A DNA stretch of 64,000 nt from Costus lasius (GCA_027563935.2 CM050449.1:12662501-12726500), one strand, 5' to 3'; shown: positions 1-11,884, counted from the stretch's first letter. Program-made: numbers and translations. Notes: a model not told the origin generated them from the letters alone.

Positions 1-2340
1 TAGCATATAGTTTTTGTTCCCTTAGAGTCTTGAAGATAAGTTGGAGGTCTGTAGTGGTTTAAGATATATGCTCGGTACCAGCCGATTTGTCCGATTGTAC
101 AGGTCCGATGACCGGTCCCGGACCAAGCTAAAACCGACGTTTCCGGCCTAAACCTTTAAAAACTAGTATCAACCAGCCGGTTTTATCTATTATTTTTTAA
201 TAAAAAATTGATATTTAACTGATTTTCAACTGATATCGGTATGGTACTAGTACCACTAGTATGTACCGGTCCGTCAAACAAAACAACTATAAATTTTTCA
301 ATATAAGGTTTAAATATGCCATTCATCAACCTCATGAAAGTATCTGGGGCATTAGAAAGGCTAAATGGCATGACAAGCCATTTGTAAAGGTCATCCCTTA
401 TCTTGAATGCTATCTTCCATTCATCACCTTATCTCATCCTAATTTGATGATAGCCACTTCTAAGATCAAGTTTTAAAAACACAACTGCACCGTATAATTG
501 ATCCAATAAATCATCCAACCAAAGAATAGGGAATGTAGTTGGTAGTTGATAGTGATTTTGTTAACTGCTTTACAGTCCACACATTCGCCAAGGGCTATTT
601 TTTTAGGACTACCAAAGTTGGAACTACACAGAGACTTGCTTTCTCGAATGAAACCCCCTTTCAAGTAACTCATCAACCTATCTTTGTAATTCTTTATGTG
701 CTCATTGTATAAGCAGCTTTATTTGGGATTACCCGGGGATTAGATCAATGTCATATTAGATACTTCTTAGAGGAGGGAGACATTGAGGCATTTCATTAGA
801 TATTACATCCGTGAACTCTTTGAGAAGGGGTTGAACCATCAGAGAATGAAGTAATTGATCTTTATTGGTCTCCATCACTATAAGAGCAAATCCTCTTTTA
901 GAATCTTCAATCTCTCTGGCCATTGCATTTCTTGAAAGTAGAGTAATCCCCTTATAATTCACTTGCTTTGAGACCTCCACTCTTTTTATTGGGATAAGAA
1001 TGATTTTAACCCCCATCCTTCATAAAGCTATAAGTGTTTTTGAACCTATCATGAATTATCTTTCTATCAAATTGTCATGGTCTTCTCAAAATCATATGAC
1101 AAGCATCCATTGGAACTCCATCATATAGGATCTCATCTTGGTATTGCTTACCAATGGAGAATTGCACTAAGTTTCTCTTGTTTACCTTGATCTCTTTCTT
1201 TTTATTTAGCCATGTCAAATCGTAAAGTTGAGGGTGATCTTCAATTTTCAATTGCAACTTTTTCACCATATCTTTTGAGATCACATTCTCGCAACTTTTC
1301 TCATCAATTATCACATTACCTACCTTCTCATAGAATGTATATCTAATATGGAAAATGTCATGACGCAACCAATCATCTCATGTTGAACACTTAAGTTTCT
1401 GCATATAAGGAGTTCACCATCATTTTTATGAACTATTTCCTCCATTTTAGGTGTCTCATATTCCTCTTCTATTTCTTCTTCCTCAACTTTTGAGATAATT
1501 CACCAATTTGGACAATCGGAAGCCACATGTCCATATCCTGAGTGCTTCATCACTTTATGTTGTTGAAATTTAAAGGAGATTGAGTGCTCTTGTCAAACTT
1601 GGGTCTTGGTGTTACTCACCCCAGTTTTGTCATTTTCTCACTCTTAGGTATTGAGGAGTGAGATGAACTAGAAGACTCTCTCTTTTGATGAAATCGATTG
1701 CTCATTTTGCGAGATTCATTTTGTTGATGCTCGATCTTAATTGCAAGTTTTCACACATCCGTATAAGTCCAAAAAGGTTAGAGTTGCACCATATTAGCAA
1801 TCTCCATTCATAAGTGGCTCCAATATAATGTGCAATAGTCTACTCCTCGGGTTCACATATATCACATTTGATTATTAGATTGTCAAATTCAGTTGTATAG
1901 TCTTCCACTGAGAGATAAGCATCTTGCGGGTAGTTATTTGGTAGAAAGCATAGTGTGAGTTCTCTTTTCATCCAGTCCCATGAACGAATAGGGCAATTTC
2001 CTTCTAGAAACCTGTCTTTTTATTTTCTCCCACCATAATCCTACATATTTTCTTAGCTTTAGAGTAACAATTTTACCTTCCAATCATCAAATATCTCTTT
2101 ATAGTCAAAAAGCCTCTCAAAAGTATATAACCAATCAAGAAAATCGTCATTCTTCCTTCAAATTCTAGAATGTCTACTCTGTCCTCAAAATCATTTCTAG
2201 GTTGATGTTGTGGTTGGCATCACATACATTCTTTTATTTTCTTCTAAGAAGATAATAAATATTACTCTCATTTGGTTCATTACCCTCTTCGGTAGCTTGA
2301 ATATACAAAGTAGCTTGATGATTATGGCATAGTCCATCTT
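1..2340 (-). pseudogene. gypsy gag-pol relic (gag, zinc knuckle, protease, RT)
   Basis: On the minus strand, about 2160-1900 encodes a retrotransposon gag segment (FLDWLYTFERLFDYKE, then KLRKYVGLWWEKIKR). About 1560-1505 encodes a degenerate zinc knuckle (SGYGHVASDCPNW) that has lost its first two cysteines. Positions 1368-1075 carry the retropepsin region (IIDEKSCENVISKDMVKKL ... VPMDACHMILRRP), where the active-site D-G/S triad is changed. Positions 1016-756 encode the linker ending in LPPLRSI. Positions 676-473 and 371-273 carry RT ([38 protein letters not shown]), resuming at 50-1 (LIFKTLREQKLYA). Frameshifts separate the pieces. The RT catalytic FDD motif is cut at its first Asp by an inserted repeat. 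Confidence 0.8.
61..272 (-). repeat. GTACCGG-family repeat inserted in gypsy RT
   Basis: This is about 212 bp rich in GTACC, ACCGG and CTAGTA motifs with an AT-rich middle. Both edges are defined by where the gypsy RT coding sequence stops (within the FDD motif) and resumes. In reverse complement its two ends resemble the ends of copies at 43737, 51240 and 59030, for example 'GGTCCGGGACCGGTC'. This is the only copy whose limits can be set from an interrupted host sequence. No clear target duplication was seen by eye. Confidence 0.6.
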
Positions 2341-2471
2341 CATGGTGTTGTAGGGGTGTTAATTTCTGAGTTCTGCGATTTCTATGTCACGTACATCTTG
2401 TCACACATGGGTGTTGCTTTAACATCAAGAACATATCAACGTTGCCCTACCCTGCCTTTTCTTTTCTTGAT

Positions 2472-2483
2472 GCTCTGAAACCA
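2472..2483 (-). other. gypsy primer-binding site (initiator Met tRNA type)
   Basis: The reverse complement reads TGGTTTCAGAGC, one mismatch from the usual plant tRNA-iMet primer site TGGTATCAGAGC. It lies 2 bases inside the LTR end, which fixes both the LTR boundary and the element orientation. Confidence 0.8.
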
Positions 2484-2485
2484 CT

Positions 2486-3262
2486 TGATATACGTATATT
2501 CCAGGAGACCAAACAGAAATGTTGCCAGGAATTCAAATTCAATGCATGCAATTACCTAGGACTTTTGAAACAACGCTAATTAATTCCATTCTAAGGATCA
2601 AATAATTAATTCCACTCTATGGATCAAAACGTCCAAATCAAATGCAGTTTGATTTTGATCAAGAGGAGTACAACTTCCCAACAGGCAAATAGAGCAAGTT
2701 GAGAACGAACCACTTATTTAAATAGGAGTCTTCAACAGAAATAACGGAGCTCCTGAACCCCAATTGGATTAATAAAGAGAGCAACTTCTGGATCAAACAA
2801 ACACCCAATTTGAAAACACTCTAAAGTTCTTTTCTTTTCCAAACAAATCTAAGCTTAATACAAATTAGAGTTAGTTCACAAAATTCCTACAATCTCCAAT
2901 AACAACTACTCAAAAGTGCCCAGAAACACAACTTACAATTAAAAGGGAAAAATAGCAAGAACGATATCAGAATATCAAGGCTTCCAGAAACAGAGTTTTG
3001 TCGAAGCTAAATACAAGCAATCGGAGAATGATACACCAGAGATAACTAGGTAAGAGCGCCACCAAGAGTTTGAGGGTCACCACCTGGAGATCACGCCAGG
3101 TTCTCACCCAAACTTTGCTTCCTTTATTCCCTTTTCTTGTCTCCAAAAAAACTAGGGTTTTCCTCTACATTTTTGGACCAGCTACAGCGAAGTTGCAGGT
3201 GGGTAAGAATTGGGCTTGAGTTTGGGTCGATTGCTTGGGTTGGCCCATCCAATGCTGCATCA
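2486..3262 (-). repeat. gypsy 5' LTR (777 bp)
   Basis: The LTR runs from TGATGCAGC (at 3262) to CGTATATCA (at 2486) on the minus strand, with TGAT/ATCA inverted ends and the PBS directly after it. It contains an LTR promoter-like TATA motif near 2710-2722. A short stretch near 3076-3106 (GTCACCACCTGG ... ACGCCAGG) is shared with the separate LTR at 11233-11850, which suggests related families. Confidence 0.7.
2709..2723 (-). promoter_or_regulatory. putative TATA box in gypsy LTR
   Basis: The minus strand reads CTCCTATTTAAATAAG inside the LTR, about 540 bp from its 5' edge. The position and composition suit a U3 Pol II TATA element. This is inference from sequence only. Confidence 0.35.
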
Positions 3263-3691
3263 ACTTGGTAAGCTTCTTGATATTTCTAAGCTCTAGTGCA
3301 ACCAACTCATGTCATTGAATGATTTGATAGCTTGTCCAATAAACTTCAAGCTAAAAATATCACCTCATACAAATTAAAAACTTGAAAACTTGTAGTTAGA
3401 GAGAATAGAAGGACTTGAATAATTGGTAAATAGTAGTGTTGACAAAACTCCATATTCACATTTGGCGATTACTCCACTTGAAGGCAAAGCTACTAAGTGG
3501 CTTCCTGAAGATCATTGATAAGCTCATTAAGTTTCGTATTACCATTAGTCCTTTCACGAGTTTCTTCTCTCTGAATCCTTGAGGAATACTAAAACCACAA
3601 AATATTACCACCCATCGAACATCCATATACTTACCTTGAGTTCATTCAAAAAGTTTTATATATCTCTACGCTGAGAGCTTCATAAACATTG
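3263..3691. other. unassigned spacer between gypsy and copia
   Basis: About 430 bp of AT-rich DNA with no ORF, RNA gene or repeat that I recognise. It is the pre-insertion sequence of the copia element and continues at 8572. Confidence 0.5.
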
Positions 3692-3696
3692 GTCAC

Positions 3697-3821
3697 TGTT
3701 GGAGATTGTTATTTGGTTAGGTTTTCGGTTAACGGGTTTATATCAGTCGTAACCGTTAACCTCTTTGTACTGTTTAAAGGGCTTTTACCCTAATTGAAAT
3801 GTTAAGCTTTTTACTTCAACT
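3697..3821 (+). repeat. copia 5' LTR
   Basis: It starts TGTTGGAGATTG and ends TTACTTCAACT, directly followed by the tRNA-Met primer site at 3822. It contains a TTTATATCA motif as a possible TATA element. The left target duplication GTCAC lies at 3692-3696. Confidence 0.93.
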
Positions 3822-3833
3822 TGGTATCAAAGC
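3822..3833 (+). other. copia primer-binding site
   Basis: TGGTATCAAAGC matches 11 of 12 bases of the tRNA-iMet complement used by most plant LTR elements. It lies immediately after the 5' LTR. Confidence 0.85.
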
Positions 3834-4541
3834 AATGTTGCCACCCTCCATCCTTCGTCGCCCACATCGCTCAGCCCTCAAGCAGACTTCGTGCTTACCG
3901 TCGCTTCGTCCCTTCCCTTCCGCCATCCTCTTTTATCCTATCATAGTCAAAGTCCTTGGTTCTTGATGCTTGAAGTCCGGACAAGGCGCCTAGTGCGCAT
4001 GGCGCCGTGATCCGCCGGCCTTGGCATGGCCAAGTGAAGCGCCGCGCAGCTCTTCTTTCTTTCTGCCACTTCTATTGCACTGTGGTTCGGCGACCTCCCC
4101 TTCTGTCTTCGACGCCCTATTCTGATCGACCATGGTGACGCGTCATCTAGTTCTGCAAAGGGGCATCGTCCGAAGCTCTACTTTGTTCGACGCTGCTATC
4201 GCCTTGAACTTGCTACTTACGTCAACGATGACTACACGCCTGTTGTTCTCTCCTTCCCATCGCTCACCAGGGCAACCTCCTTGCTAATCTCCGCATATTG
4301 CTTGATCGCATTTCGAGCACGAGAGGACGCTCTGACCCTGGTTCCACTTGTTTTGGAAGCTCAGCTGTGCGCTCCTGCCTGCTTGCCCTGCTGGTGCCCA
4401 TGGCTCTTTATATTAGTGTTCTCTTCTGCACAACAAATTACAGATGCTTCCTCTTCTCTTGCGCTCCTTGATGCTGGCGCCTCGTGAGATTTCGTTCTCG
4501 TGCCTTGGTTTTCTGTTGCTTGTTCCCATTACTACGCTATT

Positions 4542-7500
4542 ATGGATCCTTTTTCCTCTGCGGTGGACTTCAAACCTGGTACCACTTTTAGCACGAATAT
4601 TATAAAATTTGATGACACAAATTTTCCTATGTGGTCGTTTGCCTCTTCTTGGGGTCTCACAGCAAGGAGCACCATCTCACTCAGTCTGCTCCTCCTCTTA
4701 CTGACCCCACATATGAGTCTTGGCGTCGTTCAGACATGGCCGTGCTCAATTTATTGCTCCATAGTATGGACTCCAAAATCGCTTCAACTGTCATGTATCA
4801 ATAGACTACTAAATCTGCTTGGGAATTTCTCACTAGTACTTATGCTTCTCAACAGAATCTCAGTCATGTTCTTCGTCTCTATGGAGATATCATTAACCTG
4901 CAACAGGAGGATCGCACTTTTCAGGAAACCTATGCCTTATTACAAGGAAAATGGGACGAGCTCTGTCAATACCATCCTGCCTCATTTGATATTGAAGTGA
5001 CTCTACAACAGCGGCAAGAATTCTTGGTGGCCAAGTATCTCTCATGTCTTAATCCTAAATATTCAACTTTGGGCTCCTAACTGCTGCTAGATTCCACCGT
5101 GACCACTCTCCAGGGAGCTTTCTCTCGCCTACTACGTGTTACGGCCTCCCCACAGTTTCCGGACACTCCCAGTGCTCTTGCCTCGGCCCTCGTTCTCCCT
5201 TCTTCTGGTCGCGGGCACTCTCATGGACGAGGGAGGGGGCGGAGTCGTGGTCGTGGTTTCCCATCGTGCTCTTATTGTGGTCGAACCAACCACACCCCAG
5301 ACAGATGCTGGCAAAAATTTGGGCATCCTTCTGCTACGATTGCTACCACGTCTACTCCTTCCATACCTGGCTCTACTCTTACTCCAGCTGTCCCTGACAC
5401 AGTTACGATTTCTACGGCTGAATACGCTCGATTACTGCAGTCCACATCCACGTCCACTGTGGGGCCATCTACATTCATAGCTTCTTCTGATCCGGTATCT
5501 GGTATAGCCACTCTTGCCTCCTCTGGGTCTTCTTGGATTGTTGATTTCAATGCCTCATCCCATATGACAGGTAACCATGCTCTATTCATTTCTTTCTCCA
5601 CTGAGGGTGTCTACCCCCGGTGTCCATTACTAACAGTTCTCTTGTCCCAATTATGGGTGTTGGAACCATTCTCATCTCCGCTACACTTGTTCTTTGTGAT
5701 GTTTTATATATACCTTCTTTTCCCGTTAATCTATTTTTTTTCGGGCCTTTACTACTCAATGCAACTGTAGTGTCACTTTTTTGTCCTCTGATTGTCTCTT
5801 TCAGGACCTCCGAACGAAAAGGACGATTAGTGGGGGGTCTAGGCAGGGTGGTGTCTACACTCTCACTCCATCTTTGCTCCCTCGGGTTGTCTTCTACCGT
5901 TGTCTCTCCTCTCCTGTGGCACTATCGTCTTGGTCATCCTTCTCCGGCTCACATCCAACATGTTTTATCTCTGCCCTCACGGCCGTCATTTACCTGTGAA
6001 GCTTGTGAACTAGGTAAACACCATCGCGCATCCTTGCTCGCCAAGTCCACTACTCGCAGTCCGCATCCATTCCATTTCATTCACTCTGACATCTGGGGTC
6101 TCAGTCCTGTTCTTGGTCATGATGGCCACAAATATTTTGTAACTTTTATCGATGATTACTCTCGTATGTGTTGGTGCTATATTTTGTCAAAGCGGTCTGA
6201 ACTCTTTGATGTATTTTGCAATTTTTATGCTGAAATCAAAACGCAGTTTGGTGTTTCTGTTCAGTTATGCGTTCTGATAATGCCTTGGAACCTTCCAGTC
6301 GTTTTGCACATCTCGTGGCATTCTACATCAGACGACTTGTAGCTACATCTCCTCCCAGAATGAGGTGGCTGAGTGCAGGAATCGTTATCTTCTTGATGTC
6401 GCACGTTCCTTATTGTTTCACATGCAGGTTCCTCGCTCTTTTTGCTCTGATGCGGTTCTTACCGCCTCATTCCTCATTAATCGGGTTCCCACATCGGCGT
6501 TGGGTGGTCGCTCACCCTTTTCTCTCTTGTTTCCGTCTAAAGTTCTCTTCTCTATTCCTCCTCGTGTTTTTGGGTGTATGTGTTATGTCCATGCCTTTGG
6601 CCCCGGCATAGACAAGTTAGGTCCCTGTGCTATTCGTTTTGTATTTGTTGGGTATTTTCGGAGTCAAAAAGGATATCGTTGTTTTGATCTTTCCAGTGGT
6701 CGGACCTTTACCAGTATGGATGTCACATTGGATGTCACATTTGCTGAGGCTCAGTCTTTCTTCCCTTCTACTCATTCATCCCCTTCTTCTTCTTATCTTC
6801 TTCCTGTTCTTATCACCCTTCCTTCTTCAGCACCTGTTCCCTCTTCCTCTCCTCCATATGCACATGTTCCTTCTGTTGTTCCTTTACAAGTTTACAGCCG
6901 GCGCCCCTGGCCTTCTCTTGCGGCGTCCCCTTCGTCGGCGGCTCCTGACGGTGACCTCGCCATCGCACTGCACAAAGGCAAGCGTAATGTTTATCACTAT
7001 CCTCTCTCTCTCATTATGTTTCTTTTTATCATTTGTCACCTCTCTTCCATGCTTTTTCCGTTGTCTTGTCTTCGGTTTCCTTGCCTCCCTCTCCCGTGCA
7101 GGCTATGTTAATCTCTGAGTGGAAGCAAGCTATAGATGCTGAGATGGCTGTCTTACAGGCTCGTCAGACCTGGTCCTTGATTTCTCCTCCTCCCGGAGCT
7201 TGGATTGTTCTATGTTGGTGGGTCTTCACGGTCATGTATCACTCTAATAGCATTGTTGTTCGTTATAAGGCTCGCCTTTGTCGCCAAAGGGTTTTCTCAA
7301 ATTTATGGGCTCGATTATCATGATACCTTTTCTCCGGTGGCGCGTCTTAATTCTGTTCGCACCTTGTTCTCCCTTGCTACCAACTGCCAATGGTCTCTTC
7401 ATCAAATGGATGTTACTAATGTCTTTCTTTATAGTGATCTTTGCGAGGAAGTATTTATGGAGCAACTTCCTGGGAATGTTGCTCAGGGGAGATGGTGTGC

Positions 7501-8330
7501 AAATTACACAAATCTATTGATGGACTCAAACAGAGCCCACATGCTTGGTTCCAGAAGCTCTCACAGATGATGGTCTCAGCTGGTTTTCGTCACAGTCAGG
7601 CTGATCACCCCATTTTCATTCATCATTCGGAGAGTGATATCATTAACTTGGTCATTTACGTCAATAACATGCTCCTTACCGGTGATGACATACAAGGTAT
7701 GGAGAAAAACTAAGCAACACCTCCAGTCTCATTTCTCAATCAAACATGTGGGGAAACCAAGGTACTTTCTGGGAATTGAAATTGCCTACAAGCAAGATTG
7801 TGTTTTTATGTCACAAAGGAAGTATGCCTTGGACATTCTAGAAGAGGTCGGTATGTGTGATTGCAAGCCTACTGATTCTCCATTAATTCCAAATCAGAAG
7901 TATAGTGAGAATATGGACTCTAAGTATATTGATGCAATACAATACCGACGCCTGGTAGGTAAACTTAATTATCTCACAGTTACAAGACCGGATATTTCTC
8001 ACGTGGTGGGCATTATTAGCCAATTCATGCAGAAACCCAAACAGTGTCATTGGGATGCAGCTATCCGGGTCATCCAGTATATTAAAGGTGCGTTTGGTCG
8101 AAGACTGAAATATTGCAAAAATTGACACACTCGTATTGAGGCATATTCTGCTGCCGACTACGCTGGAAACATCGATGATAGAAAATCTATTTCAGGTTAT
8201 TGTACTTATCTTGGTGGCAATCTGGTCACATGGCGAAGTAAGAAACAAAGTGTGGTGGCAAGGTCAAGTTGTGAAGCTGAATATAGAGTCATGGCTCGCA
8301 CTGTTTATGAAATATTGTGGCTAAGGAATT
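4542..8330 (+). pseudogene. copia gag-pol polyprotein relic
   Basis: Gag starts at the ATG at 4542 (MDPFSSAVDFKPG), followed by the IIKFDDTNFPMW motif. The CCHC zinc knuckle CSYCGRTNHTPDRC lies near 5267-5308. The protease region near 5533 reads WIVDFNASSHMTG, where the usual DSGA catalytic motif is DFNA. GAG-pre-integrase (LWHYRLGHPS) and the integrase zinc region and core (HSDIWG, FIDDYS) span about 5910-6560. RT (KARLVAKGFSQ, DGLKQSPHAWFQKL) spans about 7115-7720, with YVNNML in place of YVDDML. RNase H (YRRLVGKLNYLTVTRPD, then SSCEAEYRVMA) extends to about 8330. In-frame stops occur near 4803, 5080 and 8123, and there are several frameshifts. Confidence 0.9.
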
Positions 8331-8440
8331 TCCTACAAGAATGTGAGATAAACTGCCACAATCCTTGGGACTTGCTAAGCTTAGTCAATTGTGTAACAAG
8401 CTGGGTCTGATTAATATTTTCTCTCCATCCTGAATGGGAG

Positions 8441-8566
8441 TGTTGGAGTTTGTTATTTGGTTAGGTTTTCGGTTAACGGGTTTATATCAGTCGTGACCTG
8501 TTAACCTCTTTGTACTGTTTAAAGGGCTTCTACCCTAATTGAAATGTTAAGTTTTTTACTTCAACT
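8441..8566 (+). repeat. copia 3' LTR
   Basis: A direct repeat of the 5' LTR with four substitutions and one extra base by eye. It is preceded by the purine tract GAATGGGAG and followed by the duplicated target GTCAC at 8567-8571. Confidence 0.93.
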
Positions 8567-8571
8567 GTCAC

Positions 8572-9958
8572 CATAAACTTTTGGAACTTGTATTTGCTCA
8601 TAAAAAAACTACACGGAGCCATAGGAATGCAGAACACCTTTTAATCCCAAAGCTTCAATGTTAATTCATCTATACTTCCTCGACCATTGAGAATATGTAC
8701 ACTTAGGTTATATAGGTACTGCATCTTAGAGTTTGTGTTCATTCGAAATCACAAGAATGGTCAGTAGCAAGGTGCATAAGCTCCTATTTGGAATTCCTAT
8801 AAAGAACTCAAATGTTCCACTTTAAAATAAAATGGCAATTTTGTTTAAGAGAAGAGCAGAAAAGCGAGATACACAGGCCTGGACCATCTCCCCTTATTTG
8901 CTCTTAATACATTTCCTCATAAGCTTCAGTGGGTTCCTTGCATGTCATTTTCAATATACCTCCAAACAACATTTAATTCACACTTAACGTTTTATGCAAT
9001 CCTAGATTCTATTTTTCTTGGGAGCTTTAAGCTTGCTATTCTCCTGATTTTCTTTTTTTTTTTTTTTTTCAATTTTCCCCATGGTTATCCAAGCTTCTTT
9101 TACAGGAAAATGTATTAACTTTGAGCTTCTTCTAAAATTGGCTCAAGGCACAGCTAATAGCAGGGGTCAAATTATTGTGCCATATGAAGCAATATAGTCA
9201 TACTACAGAATATCATTATCGTTAAAGATCCTTTGTTAAAGGCAACAAAATTTTGCAGCAATGTCAACCTGTAGATTGTACGCCTGTGACTGATCCAGAC
9301 AACCCAGCTGCATGTTATCCTCGCTGGATCATTCGTCAGCAACGGAGTCCTTGCTTCCATGTTCAGCAATGCCAAGATGCTTTAGACAAGATTCTTCAAT
9401 AGAACCAGAGAATTGAGTTAATTCAGTATCCTATCCAAGTCTTCCAGCACTGACCACTGAACCCCTCACTCGACTTGCCATTGTGATATAGCTCCAAATA
9501 AAACTACCATATCCATCATGTTAATTTTCTGTAGTGAGTTTTCCACTCTTCTCTGTCACTATACTATGATGGCCATTGACCTCCAAAATTATAACTGAAT
9601 TGTCAATCATGATTGAGGAATTTGAGATCAGACCTAGGTATGTTAGACTAGTGGATCAAGTGACACATCAGTTCTACTATGGCGCAAGCTTGATGAAGTG
9701 CAGGAAGATCCAATATTGAATAATAAAGCCCCCTATCTATAATCAAAATAATTCTCATTGCCCATGGACACTACATCAAATAATTTTGAACACAGATCAC
9801 AACTCTCAACACCAATATTAAACTCAACAATGCAAACTATCTTCTATGGGCACAACCATTACAAAAAAGGATCATCTTCATGGGTCTCCTCCATCTACCA
9901 CCAATCATATAAGGGGTAGTATTTAAAAAATATGGTTGTCCTAACTACACTTAAATAG
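8572..9958. other. unassigned AT-rich intergenic DNA
   Basis: I see no supported gene here. There is a poly-T tract at about 9052-9070. Short open frames near 9170-9400 do not match a family I know. The right part may belong to the copia relic that starts at 9959. Confidence 0.4.
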
Positions 9959-11235
9959 TGTGGATGCAAACATTGCAACTACAGCCATGTTTCACACATC
10001 AGCAAAGGAATTTTGAGATATACTAACCTGTACCTGTGCTTCCATAGCATTCGTCATGTATAACAATTGTACGAAGAAATCTTCTCTCTGAAGCAAGATT
10101 ATCCTCCCCTTCTAGAATATTATGCATTACTAAAAGGAAAATAGGATAAACTATCTCAATAACATTCTCTTACAATAGATATGTTGATAGCCCTCTCGTG
10201 GTATTGGCAACACAGCGTCAGTTGCTTAGATGCTACTATCCCAAATATTCAAAATGCATTTTCCAAAATTATGCAGGCGTACATGCCATTGACAACAAGA
10301 GAGACCAACAGTTCCCTAATAGGGCCACAAGTTAGAAGTTGAGGTAGAAGCTCAAGTACAGACCATAGTCATGGTCATGGTTGCGGAAGGGGTTTTCCAC
10401 CATACACTTATTGTGGGTGTGTCAACCGCACATCAATCCATTGTTCACAAAAATTTAGAAAGCTTCCTTATAAGGTAATCATTGCTTACTCTCCTACTCT
10501 AGTTGCCACAATACATACACAAATGGCGTTCTTTGATGTTTCTTCTACGACCATAATTACCATTTCTTTATATAAGTATGTCCAGTTTCTTCAATTAGCA
10601 TCTCATAAAGCATATCCTTCTTCAATTCTTGTGGTGTCCTCTACCTTAGTACCTAATAGCTCCCTCTTCTTCTAACACCTCCTCTTAGAATTTGATGCCT
10701 CCTCTCCAAATGTGGATGCAAAACATTGCAACTACAGCCATGTTTCACACATCAGCAAAGGCATTTTGAGATGTACTAGCCTCTCCTTATGCTCTGCTAC
10801 AAAGCATTTACCATGTGTACCAATTGTACGACGAAATCTTCTCTATGAAGTAAGATTATCATTCCCTTTAAGAATATTATGAATATTATGCATTACTAAA
10901 GGGAAAATAGAATGAATTATCTCAATATCTTTCTCTTACAATAGATATGTTGATAGCCCTCTCGAGATATTGGCAGCATAGCCTCAGTTACTTAGATGCT
11001 ACTACCCCAAATATTCAACATGCATTTCCCAAAATTATGCAGGCATCCATGGCATTGACAACAAGAGAGACCAACAGGGCCTAATAACGCCACAAGTTAG
11101 AAGTTAATGTAGAAGCTCATGTATAGACTGCAGTCATGGTCATGGCTATGGAAGGGGTTTTCCCATACACTTATTGTGGGCATGCCAACCAAATATCAAT
11201 TTATTGTTGACTGCTTACTCTCCTACTCTAGTTGA
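9959..11235 (+). mobile_element. tandemly duplicated copia gag relic
   Basis: Two direct copies of one degraded segment lie at about 9959-10512 and 10711-11235, separated by about 200 bp. Shared blocks include GTGGATGCAAA..CATTGCAACT and TGACAACAAGAGAGACCAAC. In the plus frames both encode a gag-like stretch (PNIQ.AF.KIMQA, ALTTRETN) leading to a glycine/histidine/arginine-rich run and a decayed zinc knuckle (first copy YTYCGCVNRTSIHC). The knuckle has lost a Cys and the His. Both copies have stops. Copy 2 is cut by the LTR at 11233. Confidence 0.65.
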
Positions 11236-11850
11236 TACAGATTTTCTCAAGATTTCCTTAGGCGAAGGTGAATCTCCGAGATATTATAGTAGTAAAGGGT
11301 AGCAATTCCACAATCGGCAACGAAAATCTCAAATTAGAAGAAAAGCCAATTACATAGTTAAAAATGGACAGAAGTAAACATTGGCGTAAAGTTACAGCTT
11401 TAATCACTACTAATCAATTCCAGTGCATTTCAGCTAAAATTTTAAAGAAAACCACAATCATCATCAATCATCATCACTCGAACCAGAGGACGAGATACAG
11501 ATGGAAAAACTTCCAAAAGATAGTCACCACCTGGATGGCAACGCCAGGATACAAACAATGGAGAAGAACGTCCCTACGCTAGAAATTTCTGCTTACTTTC
11601 TTTTCCCCTTTTTGTTTTGTCTGTGCCCTCCTCCAACACTAAATCCTGGATGCGCTGGCAGCTGACTAGGATAGACTTCCCATAAATACTCCACAAGGCA
11701 ATTGTTTGACTAGACCCCTGTTTCAGGTTGATTACTGCTTCGGTCAACACTTGTGCAGTTCTCAAAAATAAGTGTGATAAGGCAAGACTCTCAGCCTTTT
11801 GATAAAAGCTAGAATTTGACCTCCAGCATTCCCACAAATGCCCCTTATCA
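11233..11850 (-). repeat. gypsy-type LTR (618 bp) with adjacent polypurine tract
   Basis: On the minus strand the sequence runs from TGATAAGGGG (11850) to CTGTATCA (11233), with TGATA/TATCA inverted ends. A TATA-like GAGTATTTATGG lies inside it. Immediately upstream on the minus strand (11864-11851) is CAACTAGGGGAGTC, a typical gypsy polypurine tract, so this is a 3' LTR. A short block near 11522-11556 resembles the LTR at 2486-3262. The left end interrupts the copia gag repeat. No partner 5' LTR was found to the right, and the flanks do not show the target duplication expected of a solo LTR. Confidence 0.6.
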
Positions 11851-11884
11851 GACTCCCCTAGTTGAGAAAAAGCTTGTCCTCGAG

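Larger units (their letters stand above)
1..3262 (-). mobile_element. Ty3/gypsy LTR retrotransposon, 5' part, decayed
   Basis: The element reads right to left. A TG..CA LTR (2486-3262) is followed by a primer-binding site, gag, protease and reverse transcriptase, and then runs off the window at base 1, so the 3' LTR is not visible. The order LTR-PBS-gag-PR-RT and the RT motifs assign it to Ty3/gypsy. Coding frames are broken by stops and frameshifts, so it cannot be autonomous. A GTACCGG-family repeat interrupts its RT at about 61-272. No target duplication can be checked because one end is missing. Confidence 0.85.
3697..8566 (+). mobile_element. Ty1/copia retrotransposon, full length, inactive
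   Basis: This 4870-bp element has 125/126-bp direct LTRs and is flanked by the 5-bp duplication GTCAC (3692-3696 and 8567-8571). A PBS (3822-3833, TGGTATCAAAGC) follows the 5' LTR and a purine tract (8431-8440) precedes the 3' LTR. The internal order gag-PR-INT-RT-RNase H is diagnostic of Ty1/copia. The very short LTRs and total length resemble the Ale/Retrofit lineage; that lineage is an inference. By eye the LTRs differ by four substitutions and one 1-base indel, so insertion is fairly recent, yet the coding region has many stops. Both LTRs end in CT rather than CA. Confidence 0.95.

Noticed and set aside
11233..11850. Interpretation of this LTR as a solo LTR
   Set aside because: The base strings flanking it do not form a 5-bp duplication, and a polypurine tract lies on its inner side, so it looks like a 3' LTR with internal sequence.
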